64,000 nucleotides of DNA, taken from Sinotaia quadrata. Taxonomy: Eukaryota; Mollusca; Gastropoda; Architaenioglossa; Viviparidae. Both the position numbers and the translations under genes were made by a program. Where the stretch lies: contig CM054182.1 of the NCBI GenBank assembly GCA_028829895.1, forward strand, positions 33,340,879 through 33,404,878, given 5' to 3'. The notes under the pieces were generated by a model, which saw only the letters and a list, made by a program, of their open reading frames with translations, did not search any database and was not told the DNA's origin. Below are positions 11,813 to 24,537 of the stretch, one piece after another (positions within the stretch are counted from its first letter, which is position 1; each line of letters begins with the position of its first letter).

Positions 11813-13404
11813 AGATGACATTACTTTGAGAGCGTAATTTTGCATTACATTTAGCTGAAAGTCACAGGTACTGAAATAGATTTGTAATATTAATATTAAT
11901 AATCACTAGTATAAGTATTTTATTAAAAATATTTAATGATCATTCAATTTGATCTTAAAATCTTTATAATATTCAAAAGTAAGAATACATTTTCGCCCAT
12001 TTTTCCTGTAAAAATAGAAAAGTGTGAAAATAGAAATATGTGAAAATAGAAAAGTGTAAAAATTATGATCAGTAAGTATTATGAGGCGAGAATTATGAAA
12101 TATAGGAAAGTGAGTCAAATAAAGTGTTGTTTCTTTTAAAAAAAAAGTAAAATAGTACTAGTAGGATATTTATCTACAGCTGTCATAAATTGTGATTTTC
12201 AAGTATTAGTGTTTAGATACTGTGTTTCAATGTATATCCAAAGTAAAATATAATTGTCTTGAACACACTTTTTTTAGTGTTTAGATATTTTGTTTCAGTA
12301 TATATCCAAAGTAAAATATAATTGTCTTGAGCACACTTTTAGTGTTTAGATATTTTGTTTCAATGTGTATCCAAAGAAAAATGTATTTGTTCTGAACGCA
12401 GCAACAAACATGCAAAAGTGATCACAAATTATAATTACCCAGATCCACAGTTTTCTGTAATGTTCGACCTTGAAAATCGATTGGAATGATAAAGCTGGAC
12501 TCTTTAAAGTTTACAACAATACAATTAGGACACATATTGTACCATGATAATTACTTGTAAGTCGATACATTATCAGTGAAACATTCAATATGATTTTCAC
12601 AAGCGTCAAGAGGTGGACTGGTAAAGGTCACCCGCATGCATAATTCTCTGAAATGTCCGTACGCAGTTAACAACAACAATAGGCAATTCTTAATAATCTA
12701 ATGCAAGTAATAACAACAATAGGCAATTCATAATAACCTAATGCAAGTAATAACAACAATAGGCAATTCATAATAACCTAATGCAAGTAATAACAACAAT
12801 ACGCAATTCATAACAACCTAATGTAAGTAATAACAACAATACGCAATTTATAACAACCTAATGCAAGTAATAACAATACGCAATTCTTAATAACCTAATG
12901 CAAGTAATAACAACAATACGCAATTTATAACAACCTAATGCAAGTAATAACAATATGCAATTTATAATAACCTAATGCAAGTAATAACAACAATACGTAT
13001 TTCATGACAACAACCATACAAATGTAGCAACTACAACAATATGTCAAGAAATAAGTCCTAGGAAATATACCACATCTTTAACCATGACATAAATAAAAAT
13101 CTTCTAGAGAGACATTTTCCCAAAGAAAATCAAGTGATAAGAAAGTTCAATCTTTTTACAAACCTTGTCAGGACACTGGCTTGTCATTGCATTATGTGGT
13201 ATTGACATCGCGTCATGTCAAAGGCATTCCAGACTTGTCAGTTTTCATTCAAATTCTATTTAATACTGATTTCTCACCATTCAAGGAAGAGAACCGGATT
13301 TTGTTTAACACAGAAACACAATTAGACTCTTAACGAAAGTCATCCTGCTTTAGAGATGCTCTGTATGATTTTGACCAAAGTGGGCGTGCACCGGAAATGC
13401 ATCA
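11813..13404. other. Upstream region of innexin B, non-coding
   Basis: No second copy in the window. Holds three ~65-bp units (TTTAGATATTTTGTTTCA) at 12205-12385 and about eight ~40-bp units (AACAACAATACGCAATTCAT / CCTAATGCAAGTA) at 12665-13005. No gene seen. Confidence 0.6.
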
Positions 13405-13420
13405 TAAAGTATAAAAACAT
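13405..13420 (+). promoter_or_regulatory. Candidate TATA box of innexin B
   Basis: TATAAAAA at 13410-13417, about 135 bp before the proposed start codon, in an otherwise unique stretch. Positional inference only. Confidence 0.3.
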
Positions 13421-13550
13421 CACAGTTCTGAATTTAGTTAGATTCAAGTCATTATTAGGATGCACTTGTAAAAGAATGCCGGACTTCTAAAAGTAAAACT
13501 GCATTTTAGATTTGCCAGGCTGGTGTGTCTTAATATACCGTACCGCTGTC

Positions 13551-13576
13551 ATGGTTTTGAGAGGAATATTTGGCAG
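13551..13576 (+). CDS. Innexin B coding exon 1 (26-nt start exon)
   Basis: ATGG in good context (G at -3 and +4), encoding MVLRGIFG plus two bases AG, then donor GTAAGA at 13577. The AG joins the single T that opens the exon at 15749 to make a Ser codon, giving [19 protein letters not shown], very like innexin N-termini. No other nearby ATG was noticed that combines a donor with the needed phase. Confidence 0.7.
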
Positions 13577-15362
13577 GTAAGATTTAGCAATTTTTAAAAA
13601 ATGTATATTGATAGTAGTTTACTAAACAAGATGGTAAGCAGATAATATATGTTTATATATGAACTAATGTCAGGGCTTTGCAAAAGCTATTTAGCAGTTA
13701 AAATCAGTGATTTATATATGATTCGGTATGTCTCATTCTTCAATTAAAAAAATACTTATTGTCATTCGCATTTAAAATGTTGATGTTATATTCTATTATT
13801 AATAGACTAAAGAAGTGAAACCGTATTAAAAATGTCTGACATCAGTGACTACGCATTGTCTTCAACCCAGTTTTAAAAACCGCATTGTCACCAAAATCAT
13901 AATAAAATGTTTATGAATGCATATTTTCGCATTTAATATTATACTGCTTTGTGATTAGTACTGTCGTTACATATGATATTACAATCAATATCCAATGTCC
14001 TCGTTACATGTGATGTTACAATCAATATCCAATGCCCTCGTTACATGTGATGTTACAATCAATATCCAATGTCCTCGTTACATGTGATGTTACAATCAAT
14101 ATCCAATGTCCTCGAATGCTGTTGTACAACACACATCTCTCTCTCTCTCTTTGAAATGTTATATCTAATGTCTTAAGAATTCATTCCTATCTCTGTTCAT
14201 TGCATTATTCATACAGATCTAGTGTCATTAAAGTTCATTCACGTTTCTGTTGATTGCACTGTTCACAAGCTCAAGTATCATTATTGTTCATTCCAGCTTT
14301 TGTTCATTGCATTGTTCAAACAGCTCTAGTGTCATTAGAATCCATTCTAGTTTCTATTCATTGCATTGTTCATACTACTCTTGCGTCATACGAGTTTATT
14401 GCAAACTCTGTTCATTACATCTATAGAGGCGAACACATCTTTTCGGACCAATCACTATCTGTCAGTTACAGTGAGTAATTGACTGTCAATTTCAGTGAGT
14501 AATTGACTGTCAGTTTCAGTGAGTAATTGACAATTGATATGCGGATCACTGAAATAACCTTGTGACCTTGGTTAGGGGCGTAAAGTTTCTTGTTTTAGAG
14601 AACCTCCTTGTCTTCTTCTCAAAGTTGTAAATACATTCTAATACTTTCAAAACTGAATATTAAAATTTGCTGAAATAATTCTGCATTTTCACCATTGTAC
14701 ATCTTCATTAATTTATTTGAATGTATGTATACTTTCTTTCATAATGATTCTAATAATGAAGACATTCTTGACTCTTATCGCTTTGTTATAAGTAAGCTTG
14801 TTTCCTAAACCGCTTTATTTTCACAGTATCACAAGACAGTATTTCTTTGGTAGGTAAAATGACGATTATTTGTGAATTGGTTGTAACTAAGTATTAAAAG
14901 ACAGATAGGAATTATTCCTTCCACTGTTTCCATTTAGAGCATGTCCTCATTAGATTGTGCAACAGATGAAATGGTTTTATTTAAATAATCTATTAAATAA
15001 AAATGACTCTTAAGTGAATTATATTGTTTCTTCTTTACAATCTTTTTCAAGTTGGAAGGAACTATTAACAAGTGTGTGCAATTATTTCTTTATACATATT
15101 TGTTAATAGTTCTTCGTACATTAAAATGATTTATATCGATACTGATTTTCTATGTAATAAAATTAAAAAATTTACTGATTTTGTGTGCATATATATTAAA
15201 TACTAACTGTATGAATATTACTTTATATTACATTTTGGTAATTAAACATAAGTACAAATATACAAAAACGGTAATAATTTTTAAAATCTTTTTTGAATGA
15301 ATTTATCTACCTACCTACCTACCTACCTACCTACCTACCTACCTACCTACCTACCTACCTAC

Positions 15363-15454
<92 letters not shown>

Positions 15455-15461
15455 TTATCTA

Positions 15462-15497
<36 letters not shown>

Positions 15498-15517
15498 CCT
15501 ACCTACCTATCTACCTA

Positions 15518-15571
<54 letters not shown>

Positions 15572-18510
15572 GTCTGTCTGTCTACCTACCTACCTACCTA
15601 TCTACCTACTATCTATCTATCTCTCTATCTAGTCACACATAAATAAATACTTAACTTTATCTGATATGTATACATAGATAGACAGACGGACTGACAGAGA
15701 AACAACGAGCTAGCTTTCTGACCATGACCTCTTATGTGTTTGTTGCAGTTTCCTGGGGTCAAGTGTCAGCATTCCATCTATAAAAAGACAATATGTTAGG
15801 TGTGACGATTTCGTTGACCGCATTAACCACTTGTGGACAGTGTCCCTGTTGGTCATTTTTGCTCTGTTTTTAACCGCCCGACAGCTTGCTGGAAATAAAA
15901 TCGAGTGCTTATGTGATCATGGGGTAAGACTGTCTTCATTTGCACTACTAGTTTGTATGTACTACTTGTTAGTGGTGACTGAAATTAGAAGGCTTTTTCA
16001 GCCACCTATTGTTACTTTAAACGATGATCAAATATGACTGTTTCAAATTGATTTAATTATTGAACCACCAAAGGATGATCGGTCTGCATGAGAAATCAAA
16101 CAAATAATACCACCACGTGATGAAATCAGTTAATGCAGGAATAATATTTTGCTGATTAACAGGAAGATGGAAGAGGAAGGGTGCTGTGTGGCAGTTATAT
16201 TGTTAGGTCTGTATAGTTGACTTTAAACATTGTATGAGTTCACAATAAATTACTTTATCCATAGTGTAAGTTCTGTTTTCACAGTAGATGACTTATTCCT
16301 ACTGTCAGTTCTCTGTTCACAGTAAATGACATAATGAATGCTAATAAGATCTTCTGACTGAATAAAGTCTATCAGTTATATTTTCATAGTTCATTACTTT
16401 CTGTATACAACAATAATTTTCAAACAAATATAAACCATCATATCTGTTTGCATAATAGATGACTTTAACCATTGCAGCAAGACATTTTGACTAATGCATG
16501 CCCATGAGCTCTGTGTTCATAGTAGATGACTTTAACCATTGCAGCAAGACATTTTGACTAATATATGCCATGAGCTCTGTGTTCATAATAGATTTCTTTA
16601 ACCATTGCAGCAAGACATTTTGACTAATACATGCCATGAGTTCTGTGTTCATAATAGATTTCTTTAACCATTGCAGCAAGACATTTTGACTAATACATGC
16701 CATGAATTCTGTGTTCATAATAGATTTCTTTAACCATTGCAGCAAGACATTTTGACTAATACATGCCATGAGTTCTGTGTTCATAGTAGATTTCTTTAAC
16801 CATTGCAGCAAGACATTTTGAATAATACATGCCATGAATTCTGTGTTCATAATAGATTTCTTTAACCATTGCAGCAAGACATTTTGACTAATACATGCCA
16901 TGAGTTCTGTGTTCATAGTAGATTTCTTTAACCATTGCAGCAAGACATTTTGAATAATACATGCCATGAATTCTGTGTTCATAATAGATTTCTTTAACCA
17001 TTGCAGCAAGACATTTTGACTAATACATGCCATGAGTTCTGTGTTCATAATAGATTTCTTTAACCATTGCAGCAAGACATTTTGACTAATGCATGCCATG
17101 AGTTCTGTGTTCATAATAGATTTCTTTAACCATTGCAGCAAGACATTTTGACTAATGCATGCCATGAGCTCTGTGTTCATAATAGATTTCTTTAACCATT
17201 GCAGCAAGACATTTTGACTAATACATGCCATGAGCTCTCTCTTCGTGACTGTGACAGCTCTCTGAGCATTCTTCACTCGTTTTGTTTATTTATTAATTAA
17301 GAACACCTAACTAATTACAAGTGATCGAAAATCTTAATTTATAGTTATTAATAATTCTCCAACAAGACCAAAATGTCTCCAACATTATAAGAGTGTCGTA
17401 AAACTTTAATCTTTACACAGTAATAAGATTGACATTTTACTGTCACATAATGTTTCTGCAGGTGAAAACTTTTTACTAAAGGAGTAATAAAAATCCATCT
17501 TTAATTTATATTTGATGAATCCCAATCCAGCCACTATTACTCCAACATAAGGTTTTAAATATGTGCAAGAAGGTTAATAAACATAGCAATACATTTATTA
17601 AATCAACAATTAAATATAACATCTCTAACTGATCATGACCAACCTGACATCTCTAACTGACCATGACCAGCTAACATCTCTAACTGACCATGACCAACCT
17701 GACATCTCTAACTGACCATGATCAACTGATATCTCTGACCATGACCAACTGACATTAGCCAACTGATATCTCTAACTGACCATGACCAATTATCATCTCT
17801 AACTTACCATGACCAACTGGCATTTCTAACTGACCGTGATCTAATGACATCTCTGATAATTGTTTTCTGGTTGTGTGACCAACTGACATTTCTAACTGAC
17901 CACGACAACTGATATTTCTGATAATTGTTTTCTGTTTATGATCAAACTGATATCTTTGATAATTGAATTCTAATTAGATGTGACCACCTCTAACTGACTA
18001 TGACCAACTGATATTTCTGATAATTGCTTTCTGTTTGTTACCAACTTACATCTCAGATAATTGTATTCTAATATGGTCATGACATACTGACATCTCTTAT
18101 AATTATTTACTAACTGGTCATGACCTGTTGACCTACCTGATAACTGTTTTCTAACTGGTCATGATCAATTGACATCTCCGATAATTGTATTTTAATGGGT
18201 GAATGACCAACTATATATGATTCCAGATCGAGGTCATGAATTGCAATTTCATCAAGGACCTCTGCTGGGTGAAAAATACATATTTTATTCCGTACAGTAA
18301 GCAGGTACCCACTCATCCAAATGCCAAAGAAAGCGCGGAAGTGAAATACTACCAGTGGGTACCGCTCATCCTTCTCTTTCAGGTGAGTCGGGACACGGGT
18401 AGAGACTTGCACAAAATGAAATAAAACTGAGTTAGGTCACGGGTGGGAAATTTGAGTGTTATGAAATAAAAGCGATCATGTTGGAGTGTCATGAATATGG
18501 TGTGTGTGTG

Positions 18511-18560
<50 letters not shown>

Positions 18561-21108
18561 TGTGTGAACGTGCGTGTGCATGCGTGTGTGTGTGTGTGTG
18601 TGTGTGTGCGCGTGTGTGAACGTGCGTGTGCATGCGTGTGCATGCGTGTGTGTGTGTGTGCGAGTGTGTGAACGTGCGTGTGCATACGTGTGTGTGTGTG
18701 TGTGTGTGTGTGTATAGTGTATACGTGTTTACATATCAGATAAAAATAACGAATTATATTTAAAATGGTATATATTTTTATTTTTGACTGTTAATTTCTA
18801 TGTACAATGTTAAATTTAGCAGTTATTTAGTAATGCTTGGTGATTATGGTGGCTGCAAGTTGTTACTCGCCATGAGCGAGTGGGGTGGGAGGTAAAACGG
18901 TATAATTTAACTCGGGTAACCAAATCTTCTAGACCTGCGTAAGACTCGAGGAACGATTTCGAAATTCAGGTGCTTAAGACAGCCTTCACCTTTCTGTCTG
19001 ACAAACCACGTGATTGAGATGACCAATGAAGTATCGAAGGGCTGGAGATATGATCGATACATAACCGTGCCAAGAACCAGTCGGGAGAGTCCAATGTTGG
19101 AATTTAGCGTTTTGCATGTCGCTTTTCTGATTTTCGGAAAAGCAATCAAGAAATGAGAAATTTGCGTGATTGAAAGTGGAATTTTGTAATTGTGTAAATT
19201 TATGCTTTATATTTTATTTTAGTTATGTAAACATATTATATAGAGTGAAAGTAAGTTTGGTGTATTTTAGCTATGTAAACATATTATATAGAGTGAAAGT
19301 GAGTTTGGTGTATTTTAGCTATGTAAAAATATTATATAGAGTGAAAGTAAGTTTTGTGTATTTTAGCTATGTAAACATAAACATATTATATAGACTGAAA
19401 GTGAGTTTGGTGTATTTTAGCTATGTAAACATATTATATAGAGTGAAAGTAAGTTTGGTGTATTTTAGCTATGTAAACATATTATATAGAGTGAAAGTGA
19501 GTTTGGTGTATAACAGACTAAGAAAGAAAGAAACCGAGTACCATTTGTTTCGATGGGCGTTCCGGAAACACGACCCATGGTTTCTTTTGGATTGTCTTTT
19601 TGTTGCATTCTTTCGTTATGCAAAGATCATTTGGTTACTTATTCTGCACTCTGAATTCTAGACAATGATTCCGGAAGTACTATTTTACAGTTACCCGAGT
19701 TTTCTTTAAATGGTAGAGGGCTTAACGGCTGTAGTAAATCTCCGTGACTGAACTGTTTGGTCTGTGTAAGAAATTGTGGGCGTAGCTAATACCCATCTGG
19801 GGCAAAATTGTCTTTTAGAATCTGTCCTGGCACAGTGTAATTCCGTGCGAATTTGACACAATTCTGAGTTGAAAAAGACTGCTGGTTGTTTGTTTTGCAC
19901 ATCGATATGCTAATTATTGTTGTACTATTTGCATGGACAGCGTTTTAGCGAAAGAGCATTTTGACACTTATAACGCCATTGTACAAAGTAGAGATTGGGG
20001 AGTTTGATATTTAGGAACGTCTTTGTACAAAGTAGAGGTTGGGGAGTTCGACATTTAGGAACGTCTTTGTACAAAGTAGAGGTTGGGGAGTTCGACATTT
20101 AGGAACGTCTTTGCAGAGAGTAGAAGTTGGGGAGTTTGACATTTAGGAACGTCTTTGCAGAGTGTAGAAGTTGGGGAGTTTGACATTTCAGAGAGCTAAG
20201 GCGAACTGAGTTGATGGAATTAGGGAGGTATATGTCAGTCTATAATTTATCATTAAATTATAATTTCTAAGTTTCGTAGTCACTTGTAACTTTACTTCTT
20301 TTCTATAACTAGATAAGAAACAAATTTTAAAAACGAATCTTTTTGCAGGCTTTGATGTTTAAACTTCCTGATTTCATTTGGAAGCAGCTTAATGGAATCT
20401 CAGGAATTAACTTACAGAGAGTTTTAGAAATGGTGGAGGATATAGAGCTGCAAGAACACGAAGATCGAACAAAAACCATCAACAACTTGGGATTTTCTTT
20501 GTACCAATGGCTGAAAATTTATCACAACAGACTTAGAGGGACTTACCTAATGGCACTATATGTATCATTAAAGGTGCGTCAATCACTTAGAAAATCATAA
20601 TAGGCCTTTAATGCATGTGTAGGTATGTAGTTTTACAAATACGTATTTTTGTTAGAAAATCATAGTAGTCCTTTAATGCATGTGCAGTTATGCAGTTTTA
20701 CAAATACGTAATTTTGTTAGAAAATCATAGACTGCTTTAAAATACATGTATAGTTAAACCTGTTTACGATGGGAACTGAACAAAAGAAACATTTAGAAAT
20801 GTTTACTGTCACTATAAGTTGGTTGTAGATGTTTACTGTCACTATAAGTTGGTTGTAGATGTTTACTGTCACTATACGTTGGTTGTACATGTTTACTGTC
20901 ACTATAAGTTGGTTGTACATGTTTACTGTCACTATAAGTTGGTTGTACATGTTTACTGTCACTATAAGTTGGTTGTAGATGATTACTGATTATACTTTTG
21001 TTGGCCACAGTTTCCAAATTATGTTGTTTATATTGACATTTCATGAAGTATTTCATTAAATGAAAGGCATACACTATACAGACATACTCACACACACACT
21101 CACTCACA

Positions 21109-21169
<61 letters not shown>

Positions 21170-22614
21170 ACACACACACAGAGCTCAACGCATTCAATCT
21201 CGAACAACACATGCACACTTGCGCTCACATACACGCACGCACACACACAAGCATTTTATTAAAACGTGACAAATGTATTTAATATTTCCCTATGATTATT
21301 GTTCTTACATATTGTAATGACAAATGTATTTAATATTTCCCTATGATTATCGTTCTTACGTATTGTAGCTAAGCAATGACGACAGAGACAATTCGATGCA
21401 ATGTCGCAAACTGTTTTCTTACGTATCACTTTTCCAAGTTGTCGTTTGTTTTCTAAATGAAAATTGATTTGTCATCTTTGACCTTACTCAAATTTCGCCT
21501 GTAATTACAAAATTGATTTGTCATCTTTGACCTTACTCAAATTTCGCCTGTAATTACAAAATTGATTTGTCATCTTTGACCTTACTCAAATTTCGCCTGT
21601 AATTAACAAAATTGACTTGTCACCTTTGACCTTACTCAATTGTCGTCTGTAATTACAAAATTGATTTGTCACCTTTGACCTTACTCAATTGTCGCCTGTA
21701 TTTACAAAATTGATTTGTCACTTTTACTGTACTCAGCATTCATCTGCATATGAAATTTAAGCTTTCTTACACTCAGCCCAGAATGTTAATAATAATTATT
21801 TATTTTGTTTTCTTTCACTCAGCCCAGAATGTTAATGATATTTATTTATTTTCTTTCTCTCATTCTAAGTTTTCTTTTAAGTATAATTAACGTATCTTTC
21901 TGCAACGTATTTAGTTTTACTGGAGAATTAAGCTAAGTTCACACAAACTTTAATATAAAAATGAGTTTTCTTTTAAGAAATTACCAATGCACATTTAACA
22001 GAAAAGTAACTCCATCGTTTCTACCTCTACCACATCAGGTACTGTACACAGCCAACGTCATCGCTCAGTTTTTCATTCTCAACGCCTTCTTGTCAAAGGA
22101 CTACCATCTGTACGGCTACGAGGTGGTGAACAATTTAATTTCTGAAGAAGACTGGGGGGACTCTCTAGTGTTCCCGAGGACCACACTATGTGACGTGCAA
22201 GTTTGGCAAATGCAGAACTTCCAAAACTGGACCTTTCAGTGCATCCTTCCTATCAACATCTTCAACGAGAAAATCTTCATCTTCATCTGGTTTTGGTTAG
22301 TGCTAGTCGCCCTGGTTACGTGCGTCAACCTGGCCACGTGGTTGTACCACGTGAAATACAAGTGGAAGCGCATGGCCTTCATCGCGCATTACTTAAAGAA
22401 GTGCCACTGGGCGAAGATACATCAAGAATTCGCACAACAGTACTTGAGCAACGACGGCATTTTCGTCATGAGAGCCATCTCCAGAATCACAAATGACGTG
22501 GTTGTGGCTGAACTCCTGGAAAACATGTCAAACTTGTACGAAGAGAGTGAAAGGGAGAAAACCCGATTATTGAACTCCTCTGCACAGCTTAATTCAGAGA
22601 AGTCCAAGATGTGA
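13551..22614 (+). CDS. Innexin copy B (complete, five coding exons)
   Basis: Complete innexin channel gene. Coding exons 13551-13576, 15749-15923, 18227-18382, 20349-20573 and 22039-22614 give 385 residues. TM1 about 38-56, loop 1 with Cys62, Cys64, Cys73 and Cys80, the YYQWVP signature at 108-113 opening TM2, cytoplasmic loop 120-185, TM3 about 195-212, loop 2 with Cys245 and Cys262, TM4 about 273-295, then the cytoplasmic tail. Loop 2 has an N-W-T sequon at Asn257, absent from copy A; family studies link such extracellular glycans to reduced gap-junction docking. The gene lies about 14.7 kb downstream of copy A in the same orientation. The tail ends QLNSEKSKM. The first exon is inferred from phase and a strong Kozak context; the other four are supported by protein similarity and by their copies in A. 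Confidence 0.9.
13577..14833. other. Innexin B intron 1, 5' part
   Basis: Non-coding. Four 37-bp units (GTGATGTTACAATCAATATC) at 13965-14115, about five ~55-bp units (TCTGTTCATTGCATTGTTCA) at 14150-14430, and ~28-bp GTGAGTAATTGACTGTCA units at 14460-14535. Its counterpart for copy A would lie upstream of the window. Confidence 0.6.
15306..15632. repeat. Compound CTAC/ATCT/TGTC microsatellite
   Basis: Blocks of CTAC, TATC and TGTC tetranucleotides, open in two frames as repeated Leu-Tyr-Ser/Thr but not a gene. Sits about 120 bp before innexin B exon 2, as the ATCT arrays do in copy A. Confidence 0.95.
15749..15923 (+). CDS. Innexin B coding exon 2: TM1 and start of loop 1
   Basis: Acceptor TTTGTTGCAG ends at 15748, donor GTAAGA at 15924. 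Encodes [20 protein letters not shown], the DDFVDRIN motif, TM1 and IECLCDHG. Confidence 0.9.
16450..17250. repeat. 66-bp minisatellite, 12 units
   Basis: Same family as 1846-2310, expanded. The minus strand is open for 261 codons only because the unit is 66 bp. Confidence 0.92.
17271..17530. repeat. Dispersed repeat, copy 2
   Basis: Duplicate of the 2331-2600 element within unit B, with small indels. Confidence 0.65.
17610..18210. repeat. Imperfect TGACCATGACCAACTGACAT repeats
   Basis: Shorter counterpart of 2685-3480. Confidence 0.75.
18227..18382 (+). CDS. Innexin B coding exon 3: loop 1 and YYQWVP
   Basis: Acceptor TTCCAG, donor GTGAGT; 52 codons. Has [13 protein letters not shown] and [12 protein letters not shown]. 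An additional Cys (MNC) is present compared with copy A. Confidence 0.92.
18499..18714. repeat. (TG)n microsatellite with TGCG/TGAACG variants
   Basis: Longer and more compound than in copy A; higher-order units GTGTGTGAACGTGCGTGTGC recur three times. Confidence 0.9.
19128..19883. other. Segment present in B but absent from A (intron 3)
   Basis: About 750 bp between TGTCGCTTTTC and GGTTGTTTGTTTTGC, which are adjacent in copy A near 4276. It contains six 48-bp units (TATGTAAACATATTATATAG) at 19205-19510. No terminal repeats or target duplication seen, so insertion in B and deletion in A are both possible. Confidence 0.6.
20349..20573 (+). CDS. Innexin B coding exon 4: cytoplasmic loop
   Basis: Acceptor TTTTTGCAG, donor GTGCGT; 75 codons from [16 protein letters not shown] to [12 protein letters not shown]. 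Confidence 0.9.
20574..22038. other. Innexin B last intron
   Basis: Non-coding; the repeat families seen in copy A: 65-bp units at 20590-20740, 30-bp units at 20795-20990, (CA)n at 21108-21180, ~50-bp units of GATTTGTCATCTTTGACCTT at 21465-21720. Confidence 0.7.
22039..22614 (+). CDS. Innexin B last coding exon: TM3, loop 2, TM4, C-tail
   Basis: Acceptor ACCACATCAG ends at 22038. 191 codons plus TGA. Loop 2 runs from about KDYHLYGYE to INIFNEK and carries LCD, QNWTF and QC. The tail keeps the ancestral-looking frame [14 protein letters not shown] lost in copy A. Confidence 0.92.
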   Translation, partial: VLYTANVIAQFFILNAFLSKDYHLYGYEVVNNLISEEDWGDSLVFPRTTLCDVQVWQMQNFQNWTFQCILPINIFNEKIFIFIWFWLVLVALVTCVNLATWLYHVKYKWKRMAFIAHYLKKCHWAKIHQEFAQQYLSNDGIFVMRAISRITNDVVVAELLENMSNLYEESEREKTRLLNSSAQLNSEKSKM

Positions 22615-22617
22615 CAT

Positions 22618-22995
22618 CCAGTTTCCCCCATCGTTCCTGTATAGAGCCAGTGACGTTTATAATGTGTGTTCTCGTTTCCTCCATCGTTCCTGTATAGAGC
22701 CAGTGACGTTTATAATGTGTGTTCTCGTTTCCTCCATCGTTCCTGTATAGAGCCAGTGACGTTTATAATGTGTGTTCTCGTTTCCTCCATCGTTCCTGTA
22801 TAGAGCCAGTGACGTTTATAATGTGTGTTCTCGTTTCCTCCATCGTTCCTGTATAGAGCCAGTGACGTTTATAATGTGTGTTCTCGTTTCCCCCAAGGTT
22901 CCTGTATAAAGCCAGTGACGTTTATAATGTGTGTTCTCGTTTCCCCCAAGGTTCCTGTATAAAGCCAGTGACGTTTATAATGTGTTCTCCTTGAT
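22618..22995. repeat. 53-bp minisatellite in innexin B 3' UTR region
   Basis: Seven units against five in copy A; begins within a few bases of the stop codon. Confidence 0.9.
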
Positions 22996-23757
22996 CAGTG
23001 GGAGGAATGGTTACATTCGAAGTCAGTATCGTAACACTGCGTTTCAAGTAGACGTCTGTCCTTTGAGGAAACTGTCAACCAGAACTTTGAACATATGTAA
23101 ATGTAATCCCCATACTGTGTAAATATTCTTTTTATTTTTTCTGGCAGGCCTCATACTTTGTAATTGTCGTATTGATCACACATACATAATGTGTAATTGA
23201 TGTGTTCATTCCTTCTGGCATGCATCATGCATAAAGTGTAATTGATGTGTTCAAATGTACGCAATATTTTAAAGTACACAGGAAATGACACACTCATTAC
23301 GTGTTTATGACGTGTGAGACACTTCATATACTCCATACAGAGATACCAATCTTAGCTTTTAGTCTTTGATACATTCCGATTTAACTCATATCAATTCATA
23401 GAAATCTTAGCATAGCAAATAATAATGAAACAAACAACACATAACTGATCAGTGCAATGAAGAAGCAACACTTATTTAAATCAACGATTCTGTGAATGTA
23501 AAATCACGCACGATTTAATAATGATTTAATTGATTGCGAAGAGCCAGATCCAAACTAAGCACAAATTAATGAACAATCAAAGAGAAAAGCACAGATCTCA
23601 AAACTGTTCAATTAAAAACAAACAACAAAGTGTGACGATAATAATTAAAATCACCCTTATATTTTCTTTTGGAATATTAATTAATAGTCTTTGAGCTTTA
23701 TTCCTGTAATACTTATGCTGTATATTTTTCATAAACATTACTTGTGTATTATTTTGT
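22996..23757. other. Innexin B downstream flank
   Basis: No gene seen. About 370 bp (roughly 23190-23560) has no counterpart in copy A, where the flanks are adjacent near 7680. Confidence 0.5.
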
Positions 23758-23837
23758 ACAGGTTGTATTTATTTGATTATTTTCTCTCAGTCTAGTTACA
23801 GCAATGTTTAGTTGTTTAGTTTACTGTCGTCTGTGAG
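23758..23837. repeat. Single unit of the 76-bp family
   Basis: One copy of the unit that forms 12 tandem copies at 7873-8788. Confidence 0.9.
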
Positions 23838-24537
23838 GGTGAGAGTTCCCATTAATTGGTATTTACACTCTCCGCTGGGAAGGGGGTATCCTGATTGATA
23901 CAACCTGGCTGGAACAGCGTACCGTCTAGGAGATCAGGTATGGCTGGGTAAAGATTGCCATTCGCCTGTGTGGGAAGTGTGCTGTGTAGGATCGGAAGTA
24001 AGGACCACCAGAGTAAAAGATATATGGTTGGGTCAGCAGAACTTGCCAGCTGACCATGTCTAAGAATGTGTCTAAGAAATGTTGTTTAGGGATGGAAGGA
24101 TCAAGGAAAGAGAACCCTAGGTGGTGTTCGCCTGGAAATTGATCCATACCAGCTGACCGGAAGCAAGGTGCATTATATTTAGCTGAAATGAGGGTAGTGA
24201 AGAGTAGTCTGACTTTTGAGTATCAAAGTCTGCTGAACCGGTGTAACACTTAGGAAATTTGTGATTGTTACTTTGTCTTTGTTGGAATGAGTTTCTACTA
24301 GTTGACTTAGGTAGCGTCAGGGCTGTGGAACAGCGAGACTTAGTGAGAGAGCCAATTAGATTTGGATTTGGAGAGGATGTCGTGACAGTGTGACAGTGGT
24401 CAGTGGTTGACGGGCTACAGGCGGTTGACAAACGTAGCTACAACAATCCAATTTCTGTATCGGAATGGTTAGTTTGAGGAAAGCTGAGGGTCAGCAGTCT
24501 TGTTTTGCCTGTAACGATAGTTGTTCAGCCTTGATCT

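Noticed and set aside
16491..17276. 261-codon minus-strand ORF with repeating [16 protein letters not shown]
   Set aside because: It is a 66-bp minisatellite inside an innexin intron; the frame is open only because the unit is a multiple of three. Copy A (1792-2340) shows the same with fewer units.
19170..19661. 163-codon ORF with [16 protein letters not shown] repeats
   Set aside because: 48-bp minisatellite frame in an intron; absent from copy A.
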